A stretch of 64,000 nucleotides of DNA from contig CACWPQ010000002.1 in NCBI GenBank assembly GCA_902762805.1, positions 62,001 to 126,000 on the forward strand, in the 5' to 3' direction. The notes beneath the pieces were generated by a model. It did not search any database. It had not been told where the DNA came from and worked only from the letters and a program-made list of their open reading frames with translations. Of this stretch, positions 6,065 to 14,185 are shown in pieces. This DNA is from an uncultured Bacteroidota bacterium (GTDB lineage Bacteria; Bacteroidota; Bacteroidia; Bacteroidales; P3). The position numbers were made by a program, and so were the translations under genes. Position 1 is the stretch's first letter. Each line of letters begins with the position of its first letter.

Positions 6065-8971
6065 ATGATGAAAAAATCTATCTGGATTCTATTGCTGACC
6101 GTCCTGTTCAGCGGCAGCGCCTTCGCCCAGCTCGGCCTCGGCGGCGGCAACAAAGAGAAGAAGAGCGACCTCAAGGCCCAGGTGCCCCTCGACAAGAAGG
6201 TGCGCTACGGCAAACTCGAAAACGGATTCACCTACTACATCCGCGACAACAAGAAGCCCGAGAACATGATCCAGTTCCGCCTGGTCTCCAACGCCGGCTC
6301 CATCATGGAGCGCGACGACCAGCAGGGTCTGGCCCACTTCTGTGAGCACATGGCCTTCAACGGCATCAAGGGCTACCCCGGCAACTCGATGATCGACAAG
6401 CTGCAGCAGCACGGTGTCGAGTTCGGCCGCGACATCAACGCCTACACCAGCTTCGACCAGACGGTCTACTACGTCAACATGCCCGCCAACGACGCCGAAA
6501 TGGTAAAGATGGGCTTTGAAATCCTCGACGGCTGGGCCGGCAACATCCTCTTCGACCAAAAGGAAATTGAGGAAGAGCGCGGCGTCATCCACGAAGAGTG
6601 GCGCGGTGGCGTCGGCCACGGCGACCGCCTCCGCCAGAAGACCTGGCCCATCATGCTCAAAGGCTCCCTCTACGCCGACCGCCTCCCCATCGGCAAGGAA
6701 GAGGTCATCATGAACTTCAAGCGCCAGAGCATCGTCGACTTCTTCAACGACTGGTACCGTCCCGACCTGCAGGCCATCGTCATCGTGGGCGACATGGAAG
6801 GCTACGAGTACGACGGCAAGAAGGGCGCCCAGGCTGTGGAGCAGAAGGTGAAAGACCTCTTCAGCAGCCACAAGTTCCTCGGCAAGGAGAAACTGCCCCG
6901 CCTCAGCTACGAAATCCCCGACAACAAGGAGCCCCTCATCTGCATCGCCCAGGACCGCGAGGCCACCTCGACCAGCCTGGCCCTCTACTGGAAGCACAAA
7001 AAGACCCCCAACGGCACCGTCGGCGCCTACCGCCAGATGCTTGTCCGCAACCTCATCAGCATGATGATCAATGAGCGCTTCACCGAAATCGTCGAGAAAC
7101 CCACCGCCCCCATGATGTACGCCGGCGGCGGCTACAGCGGCTTCCTCGGCCGCGAAATCGACGTCTTCGCCCTCAGCGCCGCTCCCAAGGAGAACCGCAT
7201 CGAAGAGACCGCCGCCCTCCTGCTGAAGACCATGAAGCAGGTCGACGAGCACGGCTTCCTCCAGGCCGAACTCGACCGCCAGAAGGAAGACCTCCTCTCC
7301 ACCTACACCAAGCTGGCCAAGGAAGAGAACAAGACCCAGACCAACAGCCTGGCCGACGAGTACACCAACCACTACCTCGAGAACGAACCCTGCCCCGGCA
7401 TCCGCCAGGAGTGGAAATACGCCAAGGAGTTCATCCCCGAAATCACCCTCGAGGAGTGCAACGCAATGGTGAAGACCTGGATCACCGACGAGAACCTCAT
7501 CTTCTACCTCACCGCACCCGAGAAGGACGGCTTCAAGGTGCCCACCGAGGAGGCAGCCACCAAGATCATCAACGACAGCAAGAAGGTCAAGACCGAACCC
7601 TGGGTTGACAACTTCCAGGACGAGGCCCTCTTCACCGAGGAACTGCCCAAGATGGTCGCCTACAAGGCCAACAAGCTCAACTCCGCCCTCGGCTACTGGG
7701 AGTACCAGTGCCCCAACGGCGTGCGCTTCGTTGTGAAGCAGACCGACCTCAAGGCCGACGAAATCCTCATCTCCTCCTTCTCCTTCGGCGGCAGCTCGCT
7801 CTACGATGACGCCACCGCCTACCAGGCCCAGAACGCCGCCAACTTCGTCGATGCCGGCGGTATCGCCAACTTCAGCGCCACCCAGCTCCAGAAGAAGCTC
7901 AAAGGCATGAACCTCAGCATCAGCCCCTTCATCGGCGAACTCACCCAGGGCTTCTCCGGCAGCTGCTCGCCCAAGGACCTCGAGACCACCCTCCAGCTCA
8001 TCAACCTCTACTACACCGCCCCCCGCAAGGACCAGGAAGCCTACGAGCGCAACATCGAGAACACGCTGAACCAGATCAAGTTCATCCGCGAGAACCCGCA
8101 GGTGGCCTTCATCGAGACCTACTACAAGACCGCCTACCCCAACGACAACCGCCGCGTGGTCATCCCCAGCGAGGAGAAAGTGCGCAGCCTCAACCTCGAC
8201 CAGATGTTCAAGATTTACGGCGAACGCTTCGCCGACGCCTCGACCCAGACATTCTTCTTCGTCGGCAACGTCAGCGACGACGACATCATGCTCATCGCCC
8301 GCTACCTGAACAACCTGCCCGCCAACGGCAAGCAGAAGAACGAGAAGTTCGTCAACCGCAATCCCAAGTTCGCCCAGGGCATCCAGCACGCCGAGGCCGT
8401 CAAGGGCATCGAGAAGCAGGGCATGCTCATCATCACCAGCCAGATGGACGTCGACGCCGCCGAGCTCGACCCGCAGACCCGCATCGCCATCACCGAGCTG
8501 GGCGAGGCCCTCTCCATCACCGTTACCGAAATCATCCGCGAGAAGAACGGCGACGCCTACAGCCCCAGCGCCGGCTTCGACTACGAAATCACCCCCGCCG
8601 GCCAGGTCAGCTGGCAGTTCTACATCGGCTGCGACCCCGAGAAGGCCAAAAAAATTGAGAAAGACTGCATCAAGATCCTCAAGCAGTACATGAAGAAAGG
8701 CTGCGACCAGAAGACCCTCAACAAGGTCCAGGAGCAGATGATCGTCAACCGCGGCAAGAGCAAGCAGAACAACAGCTTCTGGCTCGGCCAGATCAGCAGC
8801 AGCTACCAGCTCAATGAACCCCGCGAGCAGGTGGTCAACAACTACGACCAGATGGTCAAAGCCGTTACCGTGGCCGACATCAAGGCCCTGGCCAACCGCT
8901 ACATCAACCTCGAGAACTACGTCGTCGTTACCCTCCGCCCCGAGGACGCCTCCCAGGGCAGCGCCGAGTAA
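6065..8971 (+). CDS. M16 family zinc metallopeptidase, secreted
   Basis: The 968-residue protein begins with a signal peptide (MMKKSIWILLLTVLFSGSAFA). The inverted zinc motif HFCEH follows at residues 91-95, with a distal Glu expected about 75 residues later (EEERGVIHEEWRGG region). It has the usual duplicated M16 halves, the second near residues 540-960 lacking the zinc site. The family includes pitrilysin and the PqqL-like peptidases; Bacteroidota homologues are exported and degrade peptides in the periplasm or at the surface. It is preceded by its own promoter and closed by a strong terminator, so it is likely monocistronic. Confidence 0.95.
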   Translation: MMKKSIWILLLTVLFSGSAFAQLGLGGGNKEKKSDLKAQVPLDKKVRYGKLENGFTYYIRDNKKPENMIQFRLVSNAGSIMERDDQQGLAHFCEHMAFNGIKGYPGNSMIDKLQQHGVEFGRDINAYTSFDQTVYYVNMPANDAEMVKMGFEILDGWAGNILFDQKEIEEERGVIHEEWRGGVGHGDRLRQKTWPIMLKGSLYADRLPIGKEEVIMNFKRQSIVDFFNDWYRPDLQAIVIVGDMEGYEYDGKKGAQAVEQKVKDLFSSHKFLGKEKLPRLSYEIPDNKEPLICIAQDREATSTSLALYWKHKKTPNGTVGAYRQMLVRNLISMMINERFTEIVEKPTAPMMYAGGGYSGFLGREIDVFALSAAPKENRIEETAALLLKTMKQVDEHGFLQAELDRQKEDLLSTYTKLAKEENKTQTNSLADEYTNHYLENEPCPGIRQEWKYAKEFIPEITLEECNAMVKTWITDENLIFYLTAPEKDGFKVPTEEAATKIINDSKKVKTEPWVDNFQDEALFTEELPKMVAYKANKLNSALGYWEYQCPNGVRFVVKQTDLKADEILISSFSFGGSSLYDDATAYQAQNAANFVDAGGIANFSATQLQKKLKGMNLSISPFIGELTQGFSGSCSPKDLETTLQLINLYYTAPRKDQEAYERNIENTLNQIKFIRENPQVAFIETYYKTAYPNDNRRVVIPSEEKVRSLNLDQMFKIYGERFADASTQTFFFVGNVSDDDIMLIARYLNNLPANGKQKNEKFVNRNPKFAQGIQHAEAVKGIEKQGMLIITSQMDVDAAELDPQTRIAITELGEALSITVTEIIREKNGDAYSPSAGFDYEITPAGQVSWQFYIGCDPEKAKKIEKDCIKILKQYMKKGCDQKTLNKVQEQMIVNRGKSKQNNSFWLGQISSSYQLNEPREQVVNNYDQMVKAVTVADIKALANRYINLENYVVVTLRPEDASQGSAE

Positions 8972-8997
8972 TCCGACGATTTCTAATGACCCCACCG

Positions 8998-9035
8998 CTG
9001 GGGCCGCAGGCTGCGCCTGCGGCCCCAGTATTTTA
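8998..9035 (+). terminator. Rho-independent terminator after the M16 gene
   Basis: CTGGGGCCGCAGGC pairs perfectly with GCCTGCGGCCCCAG around a TGC loop, followed by TATTTTA. It lies 27 bp after the stop codon. Confidence 0.85.
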
Positions 9036-9069
9036 CATTTTCAACACAATTCGTCCTTGAGTATCCTCG

Positions 9070-9912
9070 CTAAAGGCTCCCCTTCCCATAACAAACCCCG
9101 CATCTACCCCCACCTCTGCACACTGCACATTCGCCATATGATTTCCATCCACGCCCCGCACATGCTGTGCATTCACCTGTCCCATAGCAACCCTTGCACT
9201 GTATTTCAGAACGTTTCGGTTCAGCGGGTTTATTGTCATACGGGGATGTATTTGTTGTATTGTGAACCTCTATACCATTCCCAAAATGGTTAATTCTGTA
9301 ACTAGTCATCTCATCATGTTCCTTGGCTGTTCCTTCAATCTCCAAAACCACAGCTGGATTACTTCCATTTTTTATTGTAACCTTGCTCCAATTTTTGGCA
9401 ACTATCACATCAACATCTTCGCCCGCAACTATTTTGGAAACATACGGAACCTTCTTCGTGATGAGCGAATATCCTATAGTAATATACTCAAGGCGATATG
9501 TTGTTTTATACGTAACACGGTGAAAATAATAATTTGTATTGTCTTCACGGTACATTTCATATCTGCTTTTGTACTCTTCTGTCCCCGAAACGCTGGGTGG
9601 AGCTAAAGACGGCAGATAACCCCCCAATCCTCGCATCTGAAAGGAGTATCCAGGACTCTCGATCAAGCAATACACTCCATCTTCGAAATAAGTTCTTATA
9701 CAACGCGAAACAACGCCTTTTTCCCCGTTATATTTAGTAAAATAATAATACACACCAACTCTCTTCCCACGCTTCGCGGGTGCATTTTGACCATCCACCT
9801 TGACCATTTGTGGCACAGTACATTCCGCGTAGCCATTTCGCACTCTGTTATCTTTTGGTGAACTCACATTGGTTAGCAAAAAGAATACCATAACAATTTT
9901 CAACATATTCAT
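9070..9912 (-). CDS. Exported protein with C-terminal DnaJ-type zinc ribbon, acquired
   Basis: The 280-residue product has a short hydrophobic N-terminus (LKIVMVFFLLTNVSS) that could be a signal peptide. A middle region rich in Tyr and Thr has no family I recognise. The last 45 residues hold four CxxC pairs: CKGCYGTGECTACAGRG and CAVCRGGGRCGVCYGKG. This is the DnaJ-like CxxCxGxG zinc-binding pattern, also used in T7SS- and Bacteroidota-associated small proteins. The gene is clearly AT-richer than its neighbours. Nothing around it indicates a substrate. Confidence 0.75.
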   Translation of the reverse strand: MNMLKIVMVFFLLTNVSSPKDNRVRNGYAECTVPQMVKVDGQNAPAKRGKRVGVYYYFTKYNGEKGVVSRCIRTYFEDGVYCLIESPGYSFQMRGLGGYLPSLAPPSVSGTEEYKSRYEMYREDNTNYYFHRVTYKTTYRLEYITIGYSLITKKVPYVSKIVAGEDVDVIVAKNWSKVTIKNGSNPAVVLEIEGTAKEHDEMTSYRINHFGNGIEVHNTTNTSPYDNKPAEPKRSEIQCKGCYGTGECTACAGRGWKSYGECAVCRGGGRCGVCYGKGSL

Positions 9913-9949
9913 TTATTTTTTTGCTGCCTACTCTTTGATGCAGTTTTCG

Positions 9950-9982
9950 GCTTCCCTGCTTGTTTTTTTGCGAGCAGGAAGC
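9950..9982. other. Imperfect hairpin in a gene-poor stretch
   Basis: GCTTCCCTGCTTG pairs imperfectly with CGAGCAGGAAGC around a T-rich loop. It lies in the 300 bp between the zinc-ribbon gene and the HEPN remnant, where two overlapping frames of about 60 codons exist but show no family. I see no convincing gene there. Confidence 0.35.
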
Positions 9983-10218
9983 CGGTGTTTCTCTGAATTA
10001 TGGGCATAAAGAAAGGCGCTGATTGATTCTTTCGTGCCACTTATTACCCAACAGGCTCTGGTAAACCTTCGTCCTATAAGCAGCGAACAATCCACGCCTT
10101 GCGGCGTGAACTCCACGCAACCTTATCCTCGGACTTTGTATGAATTTACCAGATTCGTTGAGTGAGAACAAGAGCGTCAAGCTCGTATCTATCTATTTTT
10201 CTATTTTATTTCATCTAT

Positions 10219-10378
10219 TCAAAATTCAATCAGTGATATCATCTTTTCAACCAGGGCTTTGAAGTCATCATAATCGGCCTCTCAAGCCCGACACCTGCTC
10301 CACGTCTTCCACCGCCACACGGGCCTTCTCTATGCGGTATTCCACTATCGCCCTGCGCTCTTCATCGGTCAAACTCAT
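10219..10378 (-). pseudogene. Decayed HEPN toxin gene of an MNT/HEPN pair
   Basis: Translation from the ATG at 10378 gives MSLTDEERRAIVEYRIEKAR and then runs to a stop after 36 codons. This matches the N-terminus of Bacteroidota HEPN proteins (SLSDEER..IV.YRLEKA). In the shifted frame just downstream EADYDDFKALVEKMISLIEF ends at a TGA at 10219, matching the family C-terminus (DYDDF...V..LI). The centre, including the RxxxxH RNase site, is missing and the joint is out of frame. The start overlaps the MNT stop by ATGA, the normal arrangement of an intact pair. Confidence 0.75.
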
Positions 10379-10695
10379 AGTCTTATTCCCTCCTCTCTCA
10401 CATTGTATTTAAAAAGCGACGGCGGAGCCGCATTCCACTGGGCGTGAGTATAGACGAAGGCATTGATTTCCTCGCCGATATCAAACCCCTCTTCCCAAAG
10501 GTCGCAGGCTATCTCGTAGCGGTCCGAATGGCGCATCTCGGGCTTGTTCAGCAACACAATGACATCCCAGTCCGAGTCCTCGCGCGCATCGCCACGGGCT
10601 CGCGACCCATACAGGATTATCTCCGCATCCGGCTCGCTTCTTCTGACCGTTGTACGTATGATATTCAGCACATTATCTTTGTTTTGCCGTTTCAT
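10375..10695 (-). CDS. MNT-type nucleotidyltransferase (antitoxin of an MNT/HEPN pair)
   Basis: The 106-residue product from the ATG at 10695 (MKRQNKDNVL) is a minimal nucleotidyltransferase with GSRARGDAREDSDWDVIVLL, the GSxxRG...SDxD motif of the Pol beta superfamily. In MNT/HEPN toxin-antitoxin systems this enzyme AMPylates and silences the HEPN RNase. Its HEPN partner is deleted here, so the protein has probably lost its target. A TATCTTTG promoter element lies 21 bases before the start. The frame is also open upstream into a DUF6266 gene; I regard the separate start as the more likely one. Confidence 0.75.
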   Translation of the reverse strand: MKRQNKDNVLNIIRTTVRRSEPDAEIILYGSRARGDAREDSDWDVIVLLNKPEMRHSDRYEIACDLWEEGFDIGEEINAFVYTHAQWNAAPPSLFKYNVREEGIRL

Positions 10696-11382
10696 TTCCG
10701 ACTTGTTTTCACCTGCAAAGATACACCTTTTTACCGACATCGTGGATTTTTTTTCTTCCAAACCCGCCGACGGGGGCTCATCTAGCGGCTGAAGGCGGAC
10801 ATACCCGCTCGACGAGCAGCGCCCCGCGGCATCCTGCGCGAAAGTGTAGACGTGCAGCTCCTCGGCAGCCCAGCCGGTGGGCAAGGCCACGGCAAGCGAG
10901 CCGCGGCGACGTTCCGTCGCCGCAGAAAGAAGGCTCTCGCGACGCGTGGCGTTGTACACCAGCAGCCGCACCCCGTCGCCACCGCACGCCGCCGCCCTCT
11001 CGAACTCCACCCGCACCACATCCCCCTCCAGCCGCGCCTCGCGCACCGCCACCGCCGCCACCGGCCCCTCGCTCACACGCAGCCGTTCCCACGCCGGACG
11101 ACCGCCCTCCTGCCAGTTCAACCGGCAGAACGCGTTCATCTCCGTCATCCCGTCGCGCCGCGCACGCTCGCGCAGCCCAAGCCGCAACCCCTCCTTCAGT
11201 GCCGCCGCCAACTGCACCATCTCGCGGAACAGCATCCGGTGCGCCGTCTGCGCCGCCGTCCGCGGATTGTGCACATACACAGGCCGCGCACGCACGCACC
11301 ACCTGTCCCTCCACCGGTACCCAATCACAGGCCCCACCTTGCCTCGGAACCCACCCAGGATTCCATCTTCAATTTTTGCCAT
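10375..11382 (-). CDS. DUF6266 family protein, reading in frame into the MNT gene
   Basis: From the ATG at 11382 the first 205 or so residues match DUF6266, a Bacteroidota family of unknown function, often present in many copies: MAKIEDGILGGFRGKVGPVI, VHNPRTAAQTAHRMLFREMV and a C-terminal YTFAQDAAGRCSSSGYVRL. The usual stop after this point is absent. The frame continues through about 25 unrelated residues into the MNT nucleotidyltransferase, giving 335 residues in total. A TATCTTTG element lies in the join, so the fusion is probably lost-stop read-through rather than a working two-domain enzyme. The start could also be a TTG at 11403. Confidence 0.65.
   Translation of the reverse strand: MAKIEDGILGGFRGKVGPVIGYRWRDRWCVRARPVYVHNPRTAAQTAHRMLFREMVQLAAALKEGLRLGLRERARRDGMTEMNAFCRLNWQEGGRPAWERLRVSEGPVAAVAVREARLEGDVVRVEFERAAACGGDGVRLLVYNATRRESLLSAATERRRGSLAVALPTGWAAEELHVYTFAQDAAGRCSSSGYVRLQPLDEPPSAGLEEKKSTMSVKRCIFAGENKSEMKRQNKDNVLNIIRTTVRRSEPDAEIILYGSRARGDAREDSDWDVIVLLNKPEMRHSDRYEIACDLWEEGFDIGEEINAFVYTHAQWNAAPPSLFKYNVREEGIRL
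10716..10723 (-). promoter_or_regulatory. Promoter -7 element between the DUF6266 and MNT parts
   Basis: On the minus strand TATCTTTG fits TAnnTTTG and lies 21 bases before the MNT ATG. It is inside the read-through frame and supports independent transcription of the MNT gene. Confidence 0.6.
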
Positions 11383-11452
11383 AATAACTTGTATTTTAAA
11401 CAATTATAAACTTACTTCTAATTCATCAGCCCCCGCCCTTTGGAAGAAAGAG

Positions 11453-11486
11453 CATAGTAAGACTTGATCCCTACCATCCCCCTACC
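11453..11486 (+). repeat. C-rich 11-bp-period repeat, second copy of the CATAGTAAGACTTGATC variant
   Basis: CATAGTAAGACTTGATC is followed by CCCTACCATCC and CCCTACC. It differs from the copy at 4163-4200 by one base over about 34. The rest of the 11383-11676 gap is AT-rich without a gene. Confidence 0.8.
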
Positions 11487-11676
11487 CTCACCTTTCGAAA
11501 TACCCACATATATAATATAAGGCCTCCCGATGGTACTTAACAAATTTTAACTATATTTTTAACTTTTTTGCACCGTTTGCACCCCTCCCACCCGTCATTC
11601 ATACAAAAAAAAACATTTTACATCCATCATATTTACAGCATATTAGACACAAAAACAGAAAAAATAACAAAAAAAG

Positions 11677-11708
11677 TTTGGTCGGTTCGGGAAAAGTTCG
11701 TACTTTTG
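11677..11708 (+). promoter_or_regulatory. Promoter of tRNA-Asn
   Basis: TTTG at 11677-11680 and TACTTTTG at 11701-11708 with a 20-base spacer match the Bacteroidota -33/-7 consensus. The tRNA begins 30 bases downstream. Confidence 0.8.
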
Positions 11709-11737
11709 CACCCGATTTCCAAAGCGAAAATCGAAAT

Positions 11738-11814
11738 TCCTCCTTAGCTCAGTTGGTTAGAGCATCTGACTGTTAATCAGAGGGTCGCTGGTTCAAGTCC
11801 AGCAGGGGGAGCCA
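11738..11814 (+). tRNA. tRNA-Asn (GTT)
   Basis: The 77-base sequence folds into a cloverleaf. The acceptor arm TCCTCCT pairs with AGGGGGA (one T-G), the D arm is TAGCTCAGTTGGTTAGAGCA, the anticodon arm CTGACTGTTAATCAG has anticodon GTT, and the T arm is CTGGTTCAAGTCCAG. CCA is encoded. It has its own promoter and terminator. Confidence 0.95.
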
Positions 11815-11846
11815 AAGAGCATCGGTCGCCGATGCTCTTCGTTTTT
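11815..11846 (+). terminator. Terminator of tRNA-Asn
   Basis: AAGAGCATCGG pairs with CCGATGCTCTT around a TCG loop and is followed by CGTTTTT, directly after the encoded CCA. Confidence 0.85.
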
Positions 11847-11901
11847 GTATCTGGCGAGGTCGCTTTTTTACACATTAAGCCGATGATTTAGGAATATTTT
11901 G

Positions 11902-11909
11902 TATATTTG
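11902..11909 (+). promoter_or_regulatory. Putative -7 element before the DPP IV-type gene
   Basis: TATATTTG fits TAnnTTTG, 36 bases before the ATG at 11945. A second TTTG-like run just downstream makes the exact start uncertain. Confidence 0.5.
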
Positions 11910-11944
11910 CAATTTGTATACATTATAAAAACACTCTGACTAGA

Positions 11945-14179
11945 ATGAAGAAACTACTTGTATTTATGGCAGTTGCGATGATGGTGGGCATAGGCGTGGC
12001 CGATGCCCAAACGCAAAATATCACGCTGGAGGACATCTGGACCAAGCGTACTTTCAGCCCGCGGGGCATCGGCGGCATACGGTCGATGGCCGACGGCGAA
12101 CACTACCTCAGCATGACCCGCACGGGCATCGCCAAATACAAATACGCCACGGGCGAGAAGGTGGCCGACATCTGCCTCTTCGGCGGCCCCGACCAGCGCA
12201 AGAAGGCCAAGCCCCTGCCCCCGATGGAGGACTACGAAATGAGTGCCGACGAGCAAAAGATACTGCTCAGCAGCGGCTTCGAACCCCTCTACCGCCACAG
12301 CGGCGTGAGCGACTACTACGTGTACGATGTTCAGGACAAGACCTTTACCAAAATCAGCACGAACGGAAAGCAGCGCCTGACCACCCTGAGCCCCGACGGG
12401 ACGAAGGTGGCCTTCGTGCGCGACAACAACCTCTATTGGATGGACCTCCAAACGCTCGAGGAGCACGCCATCACCACCGAGGGCAAGCAGAACGAAATCA
12501 TCTGCGGCACCACGGACTGGGTCTACGAGGAGGAGTTCGGCATCACGCAGGGCTTCCAGTGGAGTCCCGACTCGAAGAAGATAGCCTACATGGTCTTCGA
12601 CGAGAGCCGCGTGAAAGAATACAACATGCAGATGTGGGGTGGCCTGTATCCCCAGGACTACCGCTTCAAATACCCCAAGGCCGGCGAGGACAACAGCAAG
12701 GTGGAGCTGCGCGTCTATGACGTGGAGGGCCGCAAAGGGCTTTTCGCACCGGGGCTGGCGTCCGAAGGCAAGACCAATGCCACATGGGAGTACATACCTC
12801 GCTTCCAGTGGGCCAACGACAACACTCTGACATTCATGCGGATGAACCGACTTCAGAACCACATGCAAATCATGAGTGTAAACATGCAGATGCCGGGCAA
12901 AGTGCAGATGCTCTACGAGGAGCAGGACAAAGCCTACGTCGACGTGCCTGACACCTGGCAGTTCATCACCGTGGGCAAAGGAAAAAAAGCCCAGGAGCAG
13001 ATGCTCATCACCAGCGAGCGCGACGGCTACCGCCACATCTACCTCTACGGCATGGACGGCAAACTGGTGCGCCAGGTGACCACCGGCGAGTGGGAGGTGT
13101 GCGCCATCGAGGGCGTCGACCTCAAGAACCAGCGCCTCTACTACACTAGCCGCGAGGACGGAGCCATCAACAAGAGCCTCTACATGATAGGCCTCGACGG
13201 CAAGAAGAAGCAGCGCCTGAGCGACCATGCCGCCGGCACCCACAACGCCACCTTCAGCCAAGGCTGCAAATACTACATCCAGACCTGGAGCGACGCCAAC
13301 AGCGCCCCGGTCTACACCCTCCACAATGCCAAAGGCAAGCAGATCAAAGTGCTGCAGGACAATGCCGAGTTGCAGCAGAAGATGGAGGAATACGGTGCAT
13401 GGAACAAGCAATTCAGCACCTTCACCACCTCCACGGGCACAAAACTGAACTGCTACATGATTACGCCCAAGGGCTTCTGCCACGAGAAAGACAGCAAGAA
13501 ATACCCCGTGCTCATCTATGTCTACGGTGGCCCCGGCAACCAGCAGGTGACCAACAGCTACGGCTACAGCGACTACTACTGGTACCACATGCTGGCCGAA
13601 AAGGACTACGTGGTCTTCTGCTTCGACGGCCGCGGCACCGGCGGGCGCGGGGCACAGTTCAAAAAACAGACCTACGGCGACCTGGGCCGCATGGAGTGCG
13701 AGGACGCCATCGAAGCCGCCCGCTGGCTGGGACAGCAAAGCTGGGTGGACAAAGACCGCATCGGCATCTGGGGCTGGAGCTTCGGCGGATACCTGTCGAC
13801 GCTGAGCCTGCTGAAGGGCAACGACGTCTTCAAGGCCGCCATCGCCGTGGCACCGGTGATGAACTGGCGCTACTACGACAACATCTACACCGAACGCTTC
13901 CTCGCCCTGCCCAAGGACAACGCCAAAGGCTATGACGAAAACTCGCCGCTCAACTTCGCCGACCGCCTGCAGGGCAACTACCTGCTCATACACGGCACCG
14001 GCGACGACAACGTGCACTTCCAAAACAGCGCCGAGATGGTGGAGAAACTGCAGCAGGCCGGCAAGCACTTCGAATTCCAAATCTACCCCAACAAGAACCA
14101 CTCTATCTACGACTACACCGGTCAGACGCGCCTGAACCTCTACCAGCTGATGACCGACTTTATTGAGAGAAAATTATAA
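11945..14179 (+). CDS. S9 family prolyl peptidase, dipeptidyl peptidase IV type
   Basis: The 744-residue protein has a signal peptide (MKKLLVFMAVAMMVGIGVADA), a beta-propeller N-terminal domain with the DWVYEEEFG motif holding the Glu pair that grips the substrate N-terminus, and a C-terminal alpha/beta hydrolase. The catalytic Ser is residue 612 in GWSFGGY, the Asp is at 687-688 in GTGDDNVHF and the His at 719 in NKNHSIYD. DPP IV enzymes cut X-Pro dipeptides and in Bacteroidota sit in the periplasm or at the surface for peptide nutrition. Only six bases separate it from the following barrel gene. Confidence 0.94.
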   Translation: MKKLLVFMAVAMMVGIGVADAQTQNITLEDIWTKRTFSPRGIGGIRSMADGEHYLSMTRTGIAKYKYATGEKVADICLFGGPDQRKKAKPLPPMEDYEMSADEQKILLSSGFEPLYRHSGVSDYYVYDVQDKTFTKISTNGKQRLTTLSPDGTKVAFVRDNNLYWMDLQTLEEHAITTEGKQNEIICGTTDWVYEEEFGITQGFQWSPDSKKIAYMVFDESRVKEYNMQMWGGLYPQDYRFKYPKAGEDNSKVELRVYDVEGRKGLFAPGLASEGKTNATWEYIPRFQWANDNTLTFMRMNRLQNHMQIMSVNMQMPGKVQMLYEEQDKAYVDVPDTWQFITVGKGKKAQEQMLITSERDGYRHIYLYGMDGKLVRQVTTGEWEVCAIEGVDLKNQRLYYTSREDGAINKSLYMIGLDGKKKQRLSDHAAGTHNATFSQGCKYYIQTWSDANSAPVYTLHNAKGKQIKVLQDNAELQQKMEEYGAWNKQFSTFTTSTGTKLNCYMITPKGFCHEKDSKKYPVLIYVYGGPGNQQVTNSYGYSDYYWYHMLAEKDYVVFCFDGRGTGGRGAQFKKQTYGDLGRMECEDAIEAARWLGQQSWVDKDRIGIWGWSFGGYLSTLSLLKGNDVFKAAIAVAPVMNWRYYDNIYTERFLALPKDNAKGYDENSPLNFADRLQGNYLLIHGTGDDNVHFQNSAEMVEKLQQAGKHFEFQIYPNKNHSIYDYTGQTRLNLYQLMTDFIERKL

Positions 14180-14185
14180 TCGATT

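Noticed and set aside
6089..8995. A 968-codon open frame antisense to the M16 peptidase gene
   Set aside because: It is a mirror of extreme C-ending codon use on the other strand. The translation is Val/Leu/Ala/Asp-rich without motifs, while the sense frame has a signal peptide and HFCEH.
9928..10180. Two overlapping frames of about 60 codons between the zinc-ribbon gene and the HEPN remnant
   Set aside because: No recognisable family, no ribosome binding site and no matching promoter. They may be remnants of something older.
11954..14101. Long antisense frame opposite the DPP IV-type gene
   Set aside because: Val/His/Ala-rich translation, no signal or domain, and complete overlap with a clear peptidase gene.
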